From the NCBI RefSeq assembly GCF_937910895.1, contig NZ_CALEMI010000161.1, positions 90,532 to 154,531 on the forward strand: 64,000 nt of DNA, given 5' to 3'. The translations under genes and the position numbers were made by a program. The notes beneath the pieces were generated by a model that worked only from the letters and a program-made list of their open reading frames with translations, was not told where the DNA came from and did not search any database. Shown one piece after another: positions 46,523 through 55,365 of this stretch. The DNA is from an uncultured Dokdonia sp. (GTDB taxonomy: Bacteria; Bacteroidota; Bacteroidia; Flavobacteriales; Flavobacteriaceae). The first letter of the stretch is position 1. Each line of letters begins with the position of its first letter.

Positions 46523-47494
46523 TTAATATCCCGCTTTCTTTCGAACTCTTGCTAATACCTCATTTGCAACTGCTTTTGCTTTTTCTGCTCCAATAGCTAA
46601 TGCCGCATCTACCTCATCAAGATGTGTCATGTAATGATTATAACGCTCTCTTTGTGTTTCATACTTCTCTATAAGCAATTCATAGAAAGCTTGTTTTGCA
46701 TGACCATATCCATAATTGCCTCCTTCATAATTTGCGCGCATTGCTGCAATTTGTTCTGGAGATGCTATGAGTTTATATAACGCAAATAGATTACAAGTAT
46801 CTGGATTTTTTGGCTCTTCTAAAGGCGTACTATCAGTTTGAATCCCCATAATTTGCTTGCGTAACTTCTTATCAGGTTGAAAAACATCAATGATATTCCC
46901 TTTAGATTTACTCATTTTTCCTCCATCAGTTCCTGGAACATACATCGTTCCTTCATTATGTTTTACTTTTGGCATAACAAAGGTTTCTCCACCAGTAGCC
47001 GCATGAAAACGACTTGCTACATCTCTTGTCATTTCTAAATGTTGCGCCTGATCTTTTCCTACAGGAACGATCTCTGCATCATATAAGAGAATATCTGCTG
47101 CCATAAGCATAGGATATGTAAACAATCCAGCGTTTACATCTTCCAGACGATCTGCTTTATCTTTAAAACTATGTGCAAGCATAAGTCTTTGGTATGGAAA
47201 AAAACAGCTTAGGTACCAAGAAAGTTCTGTCACTTGAGGAATGTCGCTTTGTCTATAAAACACCGTTTTTTCTATATCGAGTCCAAAAGCTAACCACGTA
47301 GCGGCTGTACTGTAGGTATTTTGTCTTAACACTGCTCCATCTTTTATTTGGGTAAGCGAGTGCATATCTGCAATAAACAAAAAAGACTCATTGCCTAGCG
47401 TATTCGCCATTTCGATTGCTGGAATAATCGCTCCTAATAAATTCCCCAAGTGTGGGGTTCCTGTACTTTGTACTCCTGTTAAAATTCTTGCCAT
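46523..47494 (-). CDS. trpS: Tryptophan--tRNA ligase
   Basis: A class I aminoacyl-tRNA synthetase, 323 residues, the standard bacterial length. Motifs are the HIGH-type TGTPHLGNLLGA, the GKDQAQHLEMTRD loop that contacts ATP and tryptophan, and KMSKSKGN. It is divergent from plsC across a 140-base gap. Confidence 0.96.
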   Translation of the reverse strand: MARILTGVQSTGTPHLGNLLGAIIPAIEMANTLGNESFLFIADMHSLTQIKDGAVLRQNTYSTAATWLAFGLDIEKTVFYRQSDIPQVTELSWYLSCFFPYQRLMLAHSFKDKADRLEDVNAGLFTYPMLMAADILLYDAEIVPVGKDQAQHLEMTRDVASRFHAATGGETFVMPKVKHNEGTMYVPGTDGGKMSKSKGNIIDVFQPDKKLRKQIMGIQTDSTPLEEPKNPDTCNLFALYKLIASPEQIAAMRANYEGGNYGYGHAKQAFYELLIEKYETQRERYNHYMTHLDEVDAALAIGAEKAKAVANEVLARVRKKAGY

Positions 47495-47634
47495 ACGAAT
47501 GACCTATATTAAGTAGGTATCACATTATAATTAATACTTATTCTAATCACTTTTCATAAGATTATGAATAGTTTTTACAGCAAAGTTACTTTTTTCTAGG
47601 CATTGGCTACTACCTTTTACCTATTTTTGAGGCG

Positions 47635-48378
47635 ATGAATTTTTTTAGAAAAATAGGAATGGCAGTTTGGAGAATATGGTTTTATCTCCTTATGCTCATT
47701 ATTATACTTATATTATTTCCAATACTTATTATAAGTATCCTAAAAGAGTCTTGGTATCCTTTGTTTTTTAGATTGGCGCGTATCTGGGCAAGAGGTATTA
47801 TGCTAGGAATGGGTTTTTATCCTATTGTGACAAGAGAACAATCCTTTAAAAAGGGAGAAAGTTATATGCTGGTGTCTAACCATACCTCTATGCTCGATAT
47901 TATGTTGATGCTTCATGTCTCAAAAAATCCTTTTGTATTTGTAGGAAAAGCAGAGCTCGCAAAAATTCCTTTGTTTGGTTTTTTCTATAAACGTACTTGT
48001 ATTCTTGTAGATCGCGGTAATGCTAGAAGTCGTAAGGGTGTATTTGATCAAGCACAAAAAAGGCTTGAACAAGGATTAAGTATATGTATTTTCCCAGAAG
48101 GAGGAGTTCCCAGTGATACTTCTCTTATTTTGGATAGTTTCAAAGATGGTGCTTTCCGTCTTGCTATTGACCATCAAATAGCTATTGTTCCCATCGTTTT
48201 TTACGATAACAAAAAATTATTCCCTTATCAGTTTTACAAAGGAGGCCCTGGAAAGATGAGAGCAAAAGTTTTTCCATTTATACCCACAAAAGGGTTATCA
48301 CAAATTCATAAAAAAGAATTGAGAGAGCAAACGCATCATATTATATTTAATGCTTTAAAAAAAGATCATACTGCTTAA
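47635..48378 (+). CDS. plsC: 1-acyl-sn-glycerol-3-phosphate acyltransferase
   Basis: An inner-membrane acyltransferase making phosphatidic acid. It has 247 residues with a transmembrane helix (about 13-35), the NHTSMLD acceptor-binding motif (NHx4D) and the FPEGG motif, followed by FKDGAFRLA and VPIVFYD. It is monocistronic with a hairpin downstream. Confidence 0.92.
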   Translation: MNFFRKIGMAVWRIWFYLLMLIIILILFPILIISILKESWYPLFFRLARIWARGIMLGMGFYPIVTREQSFKKGESYMLVSNHTSMLDIMLMLHVSKNPFVFVGKAELAKIPLFGFFYKRTCILVDRGNARSRKGVFDQAQKRLEQGLSICIFPEGGVPSDTSLILDSFKDGAFRLAIDHQIAIVPIVFYDNKKLFPYQFYKGGPGKMRAKVFPFIPTKGLSQIHKKELREQTHHIIFNALKKDHTA

Positions 48379-48392
48379 AATATATCACAGAA

Positions 48393-48417
48393 AAGGCGCC
48401 GTAACCAGCGGCGCCTT
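48393..48417 (+). terminator. Hairpin after plsC
   Basis: AAGGCGCCG / CGGCGCCTT arms with a seven-base loop. The stem is strong, but only a weak T tract follows. It lies between convergent genes. Confidence 0.6.
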
Positions 48418-48491
48418 CCTGTAATTATTGCATTATTTTGCAACAACTAACCTAACCAACTAAAAAACTAACCTAACGGCAAGTGTCTTTT

Positions 48492-50009
48492 TTAGAAGCG
48501 ATAATTCACTCCTGTATATAGTCCAACATAGTAAGGCTTAAATTCTCCTACGCTATTATTATACGCATTGAGTTGATATTTAAGTGATGGCTCTATATTT
48601 ACTTTTACTTTTTCTGTTACTTTATAATTAAGCCCTAAACCAATATTAGTAGTGAAACTTACATCATTAAGAGCATTTGAAGTTCCTAAATTTGTACGTA
48701 GCCCGTTTGATTCTAAAAAAATTTCATTATTATTAAGAACTAAGGTACTTACCCCTCCTATAAGTTCAACGCCCAATCGCTTGTCAGAAAGCACATAAAT
48801 AGCTTCCAAAGGAATCTCTATATATCCTACATTTTGTTGAATCTCTCCACTAGAAACTGTGTTACCTCCTTGTCCTAATCCATCTGGAACTCCTGGAGTA
48901 GCTGATGAAGGATTCACACGATCTGTAATATCTAAAAAACTAGCACTTTGAGAAAAATCAATACCCCTCAGTGTGCGGGCACTATTACTAGGTGTGAAAG
49001 ATATATCTTGTGTATTATAATTAAGATCTACATTACTTACACCTGTACGTACTTTAAACTTTGGAGTCACTGCATAACTGACTTGTACACCATAACTCAA
49101 GTTCAAATTACTTGTCTTTGCATTATCCTTAAATTGAGGGTCAATGCCAGAACCTCCAAAATCACCATAAAATACAGGAGCAGCTACAGCTCCTACATTC
49201 CATCTGTTGGCGATAGCTTCTTTTACTTGTGTATCATCATCTTGTGCATTGGCTTCTACAATACGTGCTGCTTCATCAACAAGTGATTTTTTTGACTCTT
49301 CTTCTATTTCTGTATTTTGGGAGGCATCTGTTGTTTTTTCTTCTGAAACAGCAACCGCAGCATCATCAATCCCTTTATTGATTTTGACAGTAGGGTCTAT
49401 AAGATCTGTTTGTTTTTGTGATGTATTAGTATCTGGCTGTTTGGAAGAAGCTATATCTTCAGTCTTTGATTTTGTTGACGTTTCCGTATTATCTATTGAT
49501 CTCTGACCTGTTCTTTCTTTATTTATAGTTATCTGATCCTGAATTACTGTCGTTTTATCTTGACTAACAACAACAGCTCCTTGCGTATTACTTACTCCAG
49601 AAAGTGTATTATTTTCTTTTATTCTCTCATCTGTAGAAGTTGATTCTTCGGTTGTGCTGTTTTCTGTAACGAGTCCAGAATCATCCTCTTTAGACGTAGA
49701 TGAATCTGTATCTGTTGTAGATAACACACCTGTTGGTTGGTTGGTACTTCCCTTTTGATTTGACTCTACGAGTTCTGGAGCTGTGTTGGTTGTTTTTGAA
49801 GTGTTAGTAAGTAACGCAGTCCCTATGGTAACAAGTAATAATATGACTGCTGCTATACCTCCTAATCGCCACCATATAGGGACAATTTTACGATCTTCTT
49901 TTTCTTTTTTTGCTTTAACAATGTTCTCCCACACCTGATCACTTGGGTGAGCTTCAAAGTTTTTAAATTTCTCCTGAAAAAGCCTATCTATATTCTTTTT
50001 CTGTTTCAT
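48492..50009 (-). CDS. Membrane-anchored beta-barrel-like protein paired with the ECF sigma factor
   Basis: A 505-residue protein. The N-terminal ~45 residues (KNIDRLFQEKFKNFEAHPSD) look like a cytoplasmic sigma-interacting segment. A transmembrane helix (about 49-68), a long Ser/Thr/Asp-rich linker (about 70-275) and an outer-membrane-barrel-like C-terminus (about 280-505: GVQVSYAVTPKFKVRTGV, FKPYYVGLYTGVNYRF) follow. Its ATG overlaps the sigma factor stop, so the pair is co-translated. It may act as an anti-sigma or sensor that spans the envelope. The family role is not established and the call is inferred from domain order. Confidence 0.65.
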   Translation of the reverse strand: MKQKKNIDRLFQEKFKNFEAHPSDQVWENIVKAKKEKEDRKIVPIWWRLGGIAAVILLLVTIGTALLTNTSKTTNTAPELVESNQKGSTNQPTGVLSTTDTDSSTSKEDDSGLVTENSTTEESTSTDERIKENNTLSGVSNTQGAVVVSQDKTTVIQDQITINKERTGQRSIDNTETSTKSKTEDIASSKQPDTNTSQKQTDLIDPTVKINKGIDDAAVAVSEEKTTDASQNTEIEEESKKSLVDEAARIVEANAQDDDTQVKEAIANRWNVGAVAAPVFYGDFGGSGIDPQFKDNAKTSNLNLSYGVQVSYAVTPKFKVRTGVSNVDLNYNTQDISFTPSNSARTLRGIDFSQSASFLDITDRVNPSSATPGVPDGLGQGGNTVSSGEIQQNVGYIEIPLEAIYVLSDKRLGVELIGGVSTLVLNNNEIFLESNGLRTNLGTSNALNDVSFTTNIGLGLNYKVTEKVKVNIEPSLKYQLNAYNNSVGEFKPYYVGLYTGVNYRF

Positions 50010-50554
50010 TGGTTTTGAGATTGACTTAAGGTATAGTCTTGACTTACCTCAATTTTATTCTTTAATATTTTGCGGGCGCGTGCCAAATTAGATTTGGACG
50101 TACCCTCCGAAATTTCTAATAACTTAGAAATCTCTTTATGTGAATATCCATCTAACACATACAGGTTAAATACCATTCTGTATCTATCTGGTAATTCTTG
50201 AATAATTTTAAGTAAATAATCGAGAGGCACACTTTCTTCTTCTACCTCTACATCTACTTCACTCACATTTTCTTCATGTATCAAATTAAGTACTCCTGGT
50301 TTACGATATCGCTGGAGTGCTGTATTGATTGCTATCCGTTTTAACCATCCTTCAAAAGAGCCTTGACCTTTGTATTGAGATACCTTGTCAAAAATGATGA
50401 TGAAAGCGTCCTGCAGTATGTCTTCGGCATCTGCATAGCTAGAACCATATTTTAAGCAAACCGAAAAAAGTGAACTAGCATAGCGCTTGTATAACTCTTC
50501 TTGGGCTTTTGCATGTTTCTTTTTACAATTATCAATGAGTTGGTCTAAACTCAA
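50006..50554 (-). CDS. ECF-subfamily RNA polymerase sigma factor
   Basis: A 182-residue sigma-70 ECF factor. Region 2 (about 25-90) carries DAEDILQDAFIIIFDKVSQYKG and WLKRIAINTAL. Region 4 (about 115-165) carries LPDRYRMVFNLYVLDGYSHKEISKLL. The start is a TTG, because an in-frame TAG lies upstream and no ATG is available. The stop overlaps the membrane-protein start, which probably couples the sigma factor to its regulator. Confidence 0.92.
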   Translation of the reverse strand: MSLDQLIDNCKKKHAKAQEELYKRYASSLFSVCLKYGSSYADAEDILQDAFIIIFDKVSQYKGQGSFEGWLKRIAINTALQRYRKPGVLNLIHEENVSEVDVEVEEESVPLDYLLKIIQELPDRYRMVFNLYVLDGYSHKEISKLLEISEGTSKSNLARARKILKNKIEVSQDYTLSQSQNQ

Positions 50555-50581
50555 AATATCTTTATTGGTTAGTTTCTTGTT

Positions 50582-50995
50582 CTATTCTATAATGGGTACA
50601 TTAAATGTTACAAATGTTGGATCCCCTATTTCATTATTACCTGTAAAAAAACTTAGATTCAACTGCCCTGCTTCTTCTGGTGTTATTACCAAAGGTGCTG
50701 TTCTTACATCATTTTCTAAGTCAGAACAAGTTGTTCTTCCTTGAACTACTTTTGTAATAATGGCAATCTCTCTTACATCGCCATCATTTACGATATCAAA
50801 TCCATTGAATCCGTGACACGTAGAAGGTCTTTTGTAGGTTACTTGTATAGTATCTGTTTTACCTACTACAAAAAAATCTGGTACGTTACTCACTATATCT
50901 ACTGGCGTAACTTCAAAAAAGAAGAAAGGCGCATCATCTGTACTACATCCTACAAGGAGTAGGAGAATTATGGAGGCTATGCTTATATTTTTCAT
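50582..50995 (-). CDS. Small lipoprotein of unknown function
   Basis: A 137-residue protein with lipobox LLLVGC-S (Cys about 17), followed by TDDAP. The sequence is mainly short beta strands with two cysteine-containing turns (STCHGFNGF, RTTCSDL), consistent with a small immunoglobulin- or jelly-roll-like domain. No known family was recognised. It lies upstream of the ECF sigma operon on the same strand with a 27-base gap. Confidence 0.65.
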   Translation of the reverse strand: MKNISIASIILLLLVGCSTDDAPFFFFEVTPVDIVSNVPDFFVVGKTDTIQVTYKRPSTCHGFNGFDIVNDGDVREIAIITKVVQGRTTCSDLENDVRTAPLVITPEEAGQLNLSFFTGNNEIGDPTFVTFNVPIIE

Positions 50996-51053
50996 ATATA
51001 ATGGGGGATATTATATACTGTAGATACGTAAATCTTTAAAAGGTTGCGTCTGC

Positions 51054-51087
51054 TCATAAAAAAACCTCCTAAATTTAGGAGGTTTTT
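51054..51087 (-). terminator. Terminator of recA
   Basis: AAAACCTCCT / AGGAGGTTTT arms around AAATTT, followed on the minus strand by a run of seven T residues. Confidence 0.85.
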
Positions 51088-51093
51088 GTTTCT

Positions 51094-52101
51094 TTATTCG
51101 TTTGCTAATTTAATGGCTTCGTGAATCTTAGTTTCTAGTTCTTCCATCAGATCAGGATTATCTAGTAATAATGCTTTTACAGCATCTCTACCTTGACCCA
51201 GTTTTGTGTCTTGATAACTAAACCAAGAACCACTCTTCTTTATAATCTCATAGTTGACACCTATATCTATAATTTCTCCTACCTTAGAAATTCCTTCACC
51301 ATACATGATGTCAAACTCTGCCATTCTAAATGGTGGTGCTACTTTATTTTTAACAACTTTGACACGTGTCTTATTACCCATAACATTGGAGTTGCTATCT
51401 TTAATTTGGGTAGAGCGTCTGATGTCAAGACGGACAGAAGCATAAAATTTCAAAGCATTTCCTCCTGTAGTGGTCTCTGGGTTACCAAACATAACTCCAA
51501 TTTTCTCACGTAATTGATTAATAAATATGACGGTACAATTCGTTTTACTTATTGACCCTGTAAGTTTGCGTAATGCTTGTGACATCAATCGAGCGTGTAA
51601 TCCCATTTTAGAATCTCCCATCTCTCCTTCGATCTCACTCTTAGGTGTTAATGCCGCTACAGAGTCAATCACAATAATATCTATCGCACCAGAGCGTATT
51701 AGATTATCTGTAATTTCTAATGCCTGCTCTCCATTATCAGGTTGTGATATAATAAGATTCTCTATATCTACATTTAGTTTTTCTGCATAAAAACGATCAA
51801 AGGCATGCTCTGCGTCTATAAATGCAGCGATTCCTCCTGCTTTTTGAGCCTCGGCAATAGCGTGTAACGTTAATGTTGTTTTTCCTGAAGATTCAGGACC
51901 ATATATTTCAATAACACGTCCGCGTGGATACCCACCTACACCTAAAGCGACATCTAAACCTAAAGAACCTGTAGGAATGGACTCTACCTCAACGACAGCC
52001 TGATCTCCCATCTTCATAACAGCTCCTTTACCGTACGTCTTATCAAGTTTGTCTAGTGTAAGTTGTAATGCCTTTAATTTTGCGTCTTTTTCACTGCTCA
52101 T
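51094..52101 (-). CDS. recA: Recombinase RecA
   Basis: A strand-exchange ATPase and SOS co-protease, with 335 residues. Walker A is GPESSGKT (68-75), Walker B is [10 protein letters not shown] and the L2 loop is [25 protein letters not shown] ([16 protein letters not shown]). The C-terminus is shorter than in E. coli and less acidic. No LexA-like box was noted in the upstream region; a 20-nt palindrome copy lies 68 bases upstream. Confidence 0.97.
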   Translation of the reverse strand: MSSEKDAKLKALQLTLDKLDKTYGKGAVMKMGDQAVVEVESIPTGSLGLDVALGVGGYPRGRVIEIYGPESSGKTTLTLHAIAEAQKAGGIAAFIDAEHAFDRFYAEKLNVDIENLIISQPDNGEQALEITDNLIRSGAIDIIVIDSVAALTPKSEIEGEMGDSKMGLHARLMSQALRKLTGSISKTNCTVIFINQLREKIGVMFGNPETTTGGNALKFYASVRLDIRRSTQIKDSNSNVMGNKTRVKVVKNKVAPPFRMAEFDIMYGEGISKVGEIIDIGVNYEIIKKSGSWFSYQDTKLGQGRDAVKALLLDNPDLMEELETKIHEAIKLANE

Positions 52102-52168
52102 TTTCTTCTCTTTTTGAATTCTAAAAATTGGTAAGTAAAAGTAGGGTTTCTATTTGAAGATGGCAAGG

Positions 52169-52188
52169 TACGCTTTCGCGAAAGCGTA
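52169..52188. repeat. Longest palindrome copy, upstream of recA
   Basis: TACGCTTTCGCGAAAGCGTA, perfect over 20 bases, 68 bases upstream of the recA ATG. Confidence 0.95.
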
Positions 52189-52276
52189 ATACTTTTTAAC
52201 AAAAAAAAGAATCCTCAAAAAAATACGCAACCCTTTCCTTTTTTATAAGTCTACTTCATGAGAAGTAATATAAACA

Positions 52277-52474
52277 ATGAGATTACAACAAATAAAAAAT
52301 AATGAAATCCAACTAAACGCAAAGCGTTATTTGATGCTGACGCATTGCCGAAAGTTGGAGGGCGGCTAGTGAAAATCCTATTTCTGTGCTTGTAACACAA
52401 ATAGAAATAAAGTCTAACAAAATGAATTAGCCGTTCAAAAAAATGCCCGCAGGATCGACCTCCGGGCATTTTTT
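52277..52474 (+). ncRNA. Candidate structured small RNA ending in a terminator
   Basis: The gap before trhO has AACGC-AAA-GCGTT (52316-52328) and a long-range CGGCTA / TAGCCG stem (52363-52368 with 52428-52433). A nested hairpin, ATTTCT-GTG / CAC...AGAAAT, lies at 52380-52408, and the strong terminator at 52437-52474 follows. trhO has its own promoter after the terminator, so a separate untranslated transcript is likely. A 30-codon ORF beginning ATG-AGA at about 52286 is possible but weak. The family is unknown; the 5' end is approximate. Confidence 0.4.
52437..52474 (+). terminator. Terminator before trhO
   Basis: AAAAAATGCCCG and CGGGCATTTTTT arms with a 13-base loop; a strong intrinsic terminator with no clear protein gene before it. 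Confidence 0.85.
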
Positions 52475-52506
52475 GTGGAGTCAATCTTTAATTTTTTAAA
52501 ATCCTC

Positions 52507-52514
52507 TATCTTTG
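52507..52514 (+). promoter_or_regulatory. -7 promoter element of trhO
   Basis: TATCTTTG matches TAnnTTTG 37 bases before the ATG at 52551 and lies after the upstream terminator. This supports the ATG rather than the upstream TTG at 52512. Confidence 0.55.
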
Positions 52515-52550
52515 CAAAAAATTAATTCTTTTAACCTTAAAAAGTATAGC

Positions 52551-53588
52551 ATGCAACTGTACAACAAATTAAGTGCAAAAGAGAGAGCAGCCCTTATTGA
52601 TGAGGCTGGAGACGAGCGTTTCACACTCTCTTTTTATCAATACGCACATATAGGTAATCCTGAACTTTTTAGAAATCATTTGTTTATCGCGTGGGACAAT
52701 ATGGATGTCTTAGGTCGTATATACGTCGCCAAAGAAGGTATTAATGCACAACTATCTGTGCCTGCAACAAATTTTAATGCATTCAAATCTTTCTTGGACG
52801 GAATTTCTTTTTTAATAAATGTGCGTCTTAATATTGCTATAGAACAGGATAACAAATCCTTTCTTAAACTCAAGGTAAAAGTGCGTGACAAAATTGTAGC
52901 AGACGGTCTTAATGATGCTACTTTTGATGTAACAAATAAAGGTGTTCACGTAGATGCAAAAACCTTTAACTCTTTGATAGAAGACCAAGACACTGTACTG
53001 GTGGATATGCGTAATCATTACGAAAGTGAGATTGGTCATTTTAAAAATGCTGTGACACCAGATGTAGATACTTTTAGAGATTCTTTGGATATCATAGAGG
53101 ATGATCTAAAAGATCACAAGGAAGACAAAAAGCTTGTCATGTATTGTACAGGTGGTATACGTTGTGAAAAAGCAAGCGCCTACTTTAAGCATAAAGGATT
53201 TAAAAATGTATTTCAGCTTGAGGGAGGTATTATAGAATATGCTCGTCAAATTGAACAACAAAATCTTGAAAATAAATTTAAGGGCAAAAACTTTGTGTTT
53301 GATCACAGAAGGGGAGAACGCATCTCTGAAGATATCATCTCAAATTGTCATCAATGTGGGAATCCTTGTGACACCCATGTAAATTGTGCCAATGAAGCTT
53401 GTCATCTTTTATTTATTCAATGCGACTCTTGCAAGACACAAATGGAAAGTTGTTGTTCTCAAGAATGTGTTGAGGTTATACAACTTCCTTATGAAGAGCA
53501 AAAAAAGCTACGAAGTGGGAAAGGAAATAGCAATAAGATATTCAAAAAAGGGCGTTCAGAAAAACTGAAGTTTCAAAACAAAGTATAA
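52551..53588 (+). CDS. trhO: tRNA uridine(34) hydroxylase, rhodanese family
   Basis: An enzyme forming 5-hydroxyuridine at the wobble position of some tRNAs. It has 345 residues from the ATG at 52551. The N-terminal acylphosphatase-like region (GRIYVAKEGINAQLSVP) precedes a rhodanese domain with the active cysteine in VMYCTGGIRCEKA. A C-terminal cysteine-rich part (SNCHQCGNPCDTHVNCAN, LFIQCDSCKTQMESCCS) probably binds zinc. This is the YceA/TrhO layout. Confidence 0.9.
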   Translation: MQLYNKLSAKERAALIDEAGDERFTLSFYQYAHIGNPELFRNHLFIAWDNMDVLGRIYVAKEGINAQLSVPATNFNAFKSFLDGISFLINVRLNIAIEQDNKSFLKLKVKVRDKIVADGLNDATFDVTNKGVHVDAKTFNSLIEDQDTVLVDMRNHYESEIGHFKNAVTPDVDTFRDSLDIIEDDLKDHKEDKKLVMYCTGGIRCEKASAYFKHKGFKNVFQLEGGIIEYARQIEQQNLENKFKGKNFVFDHRRGERISEDIISNCHQCGNPCDTHVNCANEACHLLFIQCDSCKTQMESCCSQECVEVIQLPYEEQKKLRSGKGNSNKIFKKGRSEKLKFQNKV

Positions 53589-53662
53589 TTCACTCCCTTT
53601 TTTATTAGTGAAATGCTGTTTTATAAAGTCTGAAAGACGCATAAAAATAGTGAGTTGAACTA

Positions 53663-53770
53663 ATCCCGCTGAAAGCGGGATCTATGGCTTATCCCAATTT
53701 TAGACTGGGTCTAATACCTAGAATCTTGGGTCGATTTTTAGTATCCATAGCTTACTCTGGGTTTTAATAT
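53663..53770. repeat. Compound stem-loop element between trhO and the M23 gene
   Basis: A compact hairpin ATCCCGCT-GAA-AGCGGGAT (53663-53681) is followed by a structure closed by CTATGG (53682-53687) and CCATAG (53745-53750). An inner CCCA...TGGG stem lies inside. It is more complex than a terminator and resembles an intergenic repeat unit. The family is not recognised. Confidence 0.45.
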
Positions 53771-53773
53771 CTT

Positions 53774-55171
53774 TTACTTTTTAAGCACTCTTAGCGTCGT
53801 TTGTGCATCAGAATCTAATGCTTGTGCAGTCACAAAGTAAATACCTGTTCTTAAATTTGAAAGATTCATTTCTATACTAATACTGCTCAGATCAAGATAT
53901 TCAAGAACTGTTCTACCTAGTGCATCTCTTACAATAATTTGCTTTAGAGGTACGGGTGCTCCTATGTTTACGATACCATTTGTTGGGTTTGGAAATAATC
54001 TGACCTCATCAAATATTTCGTCCTCTACAGAAAGTTGTCCTACATTAAATGTATGAGTATTGCTTTCTCCATTATAAGTTACAATATAGGTCCATTCCCC
54101 TACTTGATCATTTATAGTTCTTTGTTGTCCCCACCAAGAAGCTACAAAATCATCATTAAAATTTGTATTCCAACTTGAATAAAGAGTGCCACTAGGATCA
54201 TATATCTGGTTTAATGAAGAGGTTCCAGTAACTTGATCCTTATAATACCCTATAAACCATATCGTATCTCCAGGGTCAAATTGTGTGCTTTCAAATGTTT
54301 CTTCAATATCAGGGCAAGTTCCAAAATCAGGAAGATTTGTGTGTGTAAGTGCTGCGTTTACTCCAGAATTAAGGTATTCTTTTTGATCTGCCCACCAACT
54401 TGTATCGTTCAAATCATTACAAGGACCCGCATAAGGATCTATAAGGTTATTATTTTCATCATATACTTCAAAATGTAAATGAGGTCCTGTAGAGTTCCCA
54501 GAACTAGCAACAATCCCTAAATACTCTCCTTGTGCTACGGTATCTCCTACATTTTTTGATGTGAGACTCCCCGCTTTCATATGACCGTACCAAGCGACAC
54601 TCCCATCAGAATGTTCTACAAAAACAGCATTCCACTGTTGACCATTTCCACCAGCAGTACAATTTCTATCAAAGCTCCCATCATTTTTATAAACAATTTG
54701 ACCCGCTGCTGCCGCTATAATTTCTGTTTGTCCTTCAATCATTTGTTTCCAAGAAAAAGGCCAAAGAAAAATATCAACTCCTTGATGGTTATATCCGCTA
54801 GATGTATCATACGTTCGTGTACCACAATTCCAGTCTTGTAATCCCCCTGTAGTCTCGTCATGATCAAAATACACAGAAATACCCCAAGTACTCGTATAAT
54901 CAAAACCATCGGCTTGCTGAACAGGCCAAATAAAAGAAGTTTGTTGCTCTGAGGAATTACTTTGATTATTTTGATATAGTCGCAATCCTTGTTGCGTGAG
55001 TTGCTCTAGATTATCTGATACTGCAGCATGATATATTTCATACTCTTCTGCTGAAACACAATGAATCCCTTCTGGATTAAAAACTTTTTCTCCACCAGCG
55101 ACTTGCGCTGTACTTACTCCAAGTACGAGAAGTGTAAGACACAAAAAGGATACATGTAGAATTAGTTTCAT
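53774..55171 (-). CDS. Secreted M23-family metallopeptidase with T9SS tail
   Basis: A 465-residue protein with a signal peptide (about 1-23, ending GVSTAQ). The M23/LytM zinc domain has the metal histidine and aspartate in YNHQGVDIF and the HxH motif in GPHLHFEVYD. A beta-sandwich segment follows. The C-terminal T9SS type A sorting domain runs from VRLFPNPTNGIVN to TLRVLKK. It is likely a surface endopeptidase acting on peptidoglycan or cross-linked glycine-rich protein. Confidence 0.9.
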   Translation of the reverse strand: MKLILHVSFLCLTLLVLGVSTAQVAGGEKVFNPEGIHCVSAEEYEIYHAAVSDNLEQLTQQGLRLYQNNQSNSSEQQTSFIWPVQQADGFDYTSTWGISVYFDHDETTGGLQDWNCGTRTYDTSSGYNHQGVDIFLWPFSWKQMIEGQTEIIAAAAGQIVYKNDGSFDRNCTAGGNGQQWNAVFVEHSDGSVAWYGHMKAGSLTSKNVGDTVAQGEYLGIVASSGNSTGPHLHFEVYDENNNLIDPYAGPCNDLNDTSWWADQKEYLNSGVNAALTHTNLPDFGTCPDIEETFESTQFDPGDTIWFIGYYKDQVTGTSSLNQIYDPSGTLYSSWNTNFNDDFVASWWGQQRTINDQVGEWTYIVTYNGESNTHTFNVGQLSVEDEIFDEVRLFPNPTNGIVNIGAPVPLKQIIVRDALGRTVLEYLDLSSISIEMNLSNLRTGIYFVTAQALDSDAQTTLRVLKK

Positions 55172-55365
55172 AAGGTGAACTTTAAGTCTTAAATTTGTTC
55201 GATAACTTTTTCTAATGCTAAATGAATATATAAAGAACCTTAATAAATTGGTATCTTTAAACTTTTAGCGTAACTATCAAATCTAAATAATAATAACGAG
55301 TAAAGCATATAAATATATCAATTAAATATTGATTTTTAAGTGTTTTTCCTTAAGATATATGTACT

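Noticed and set aside
52251..52484. A 77-codon minus-strand ORF starting within the terminator before trhO
   Set aside because: It begins inside the hairpin, and it overlaps the structured region read better as RNA.
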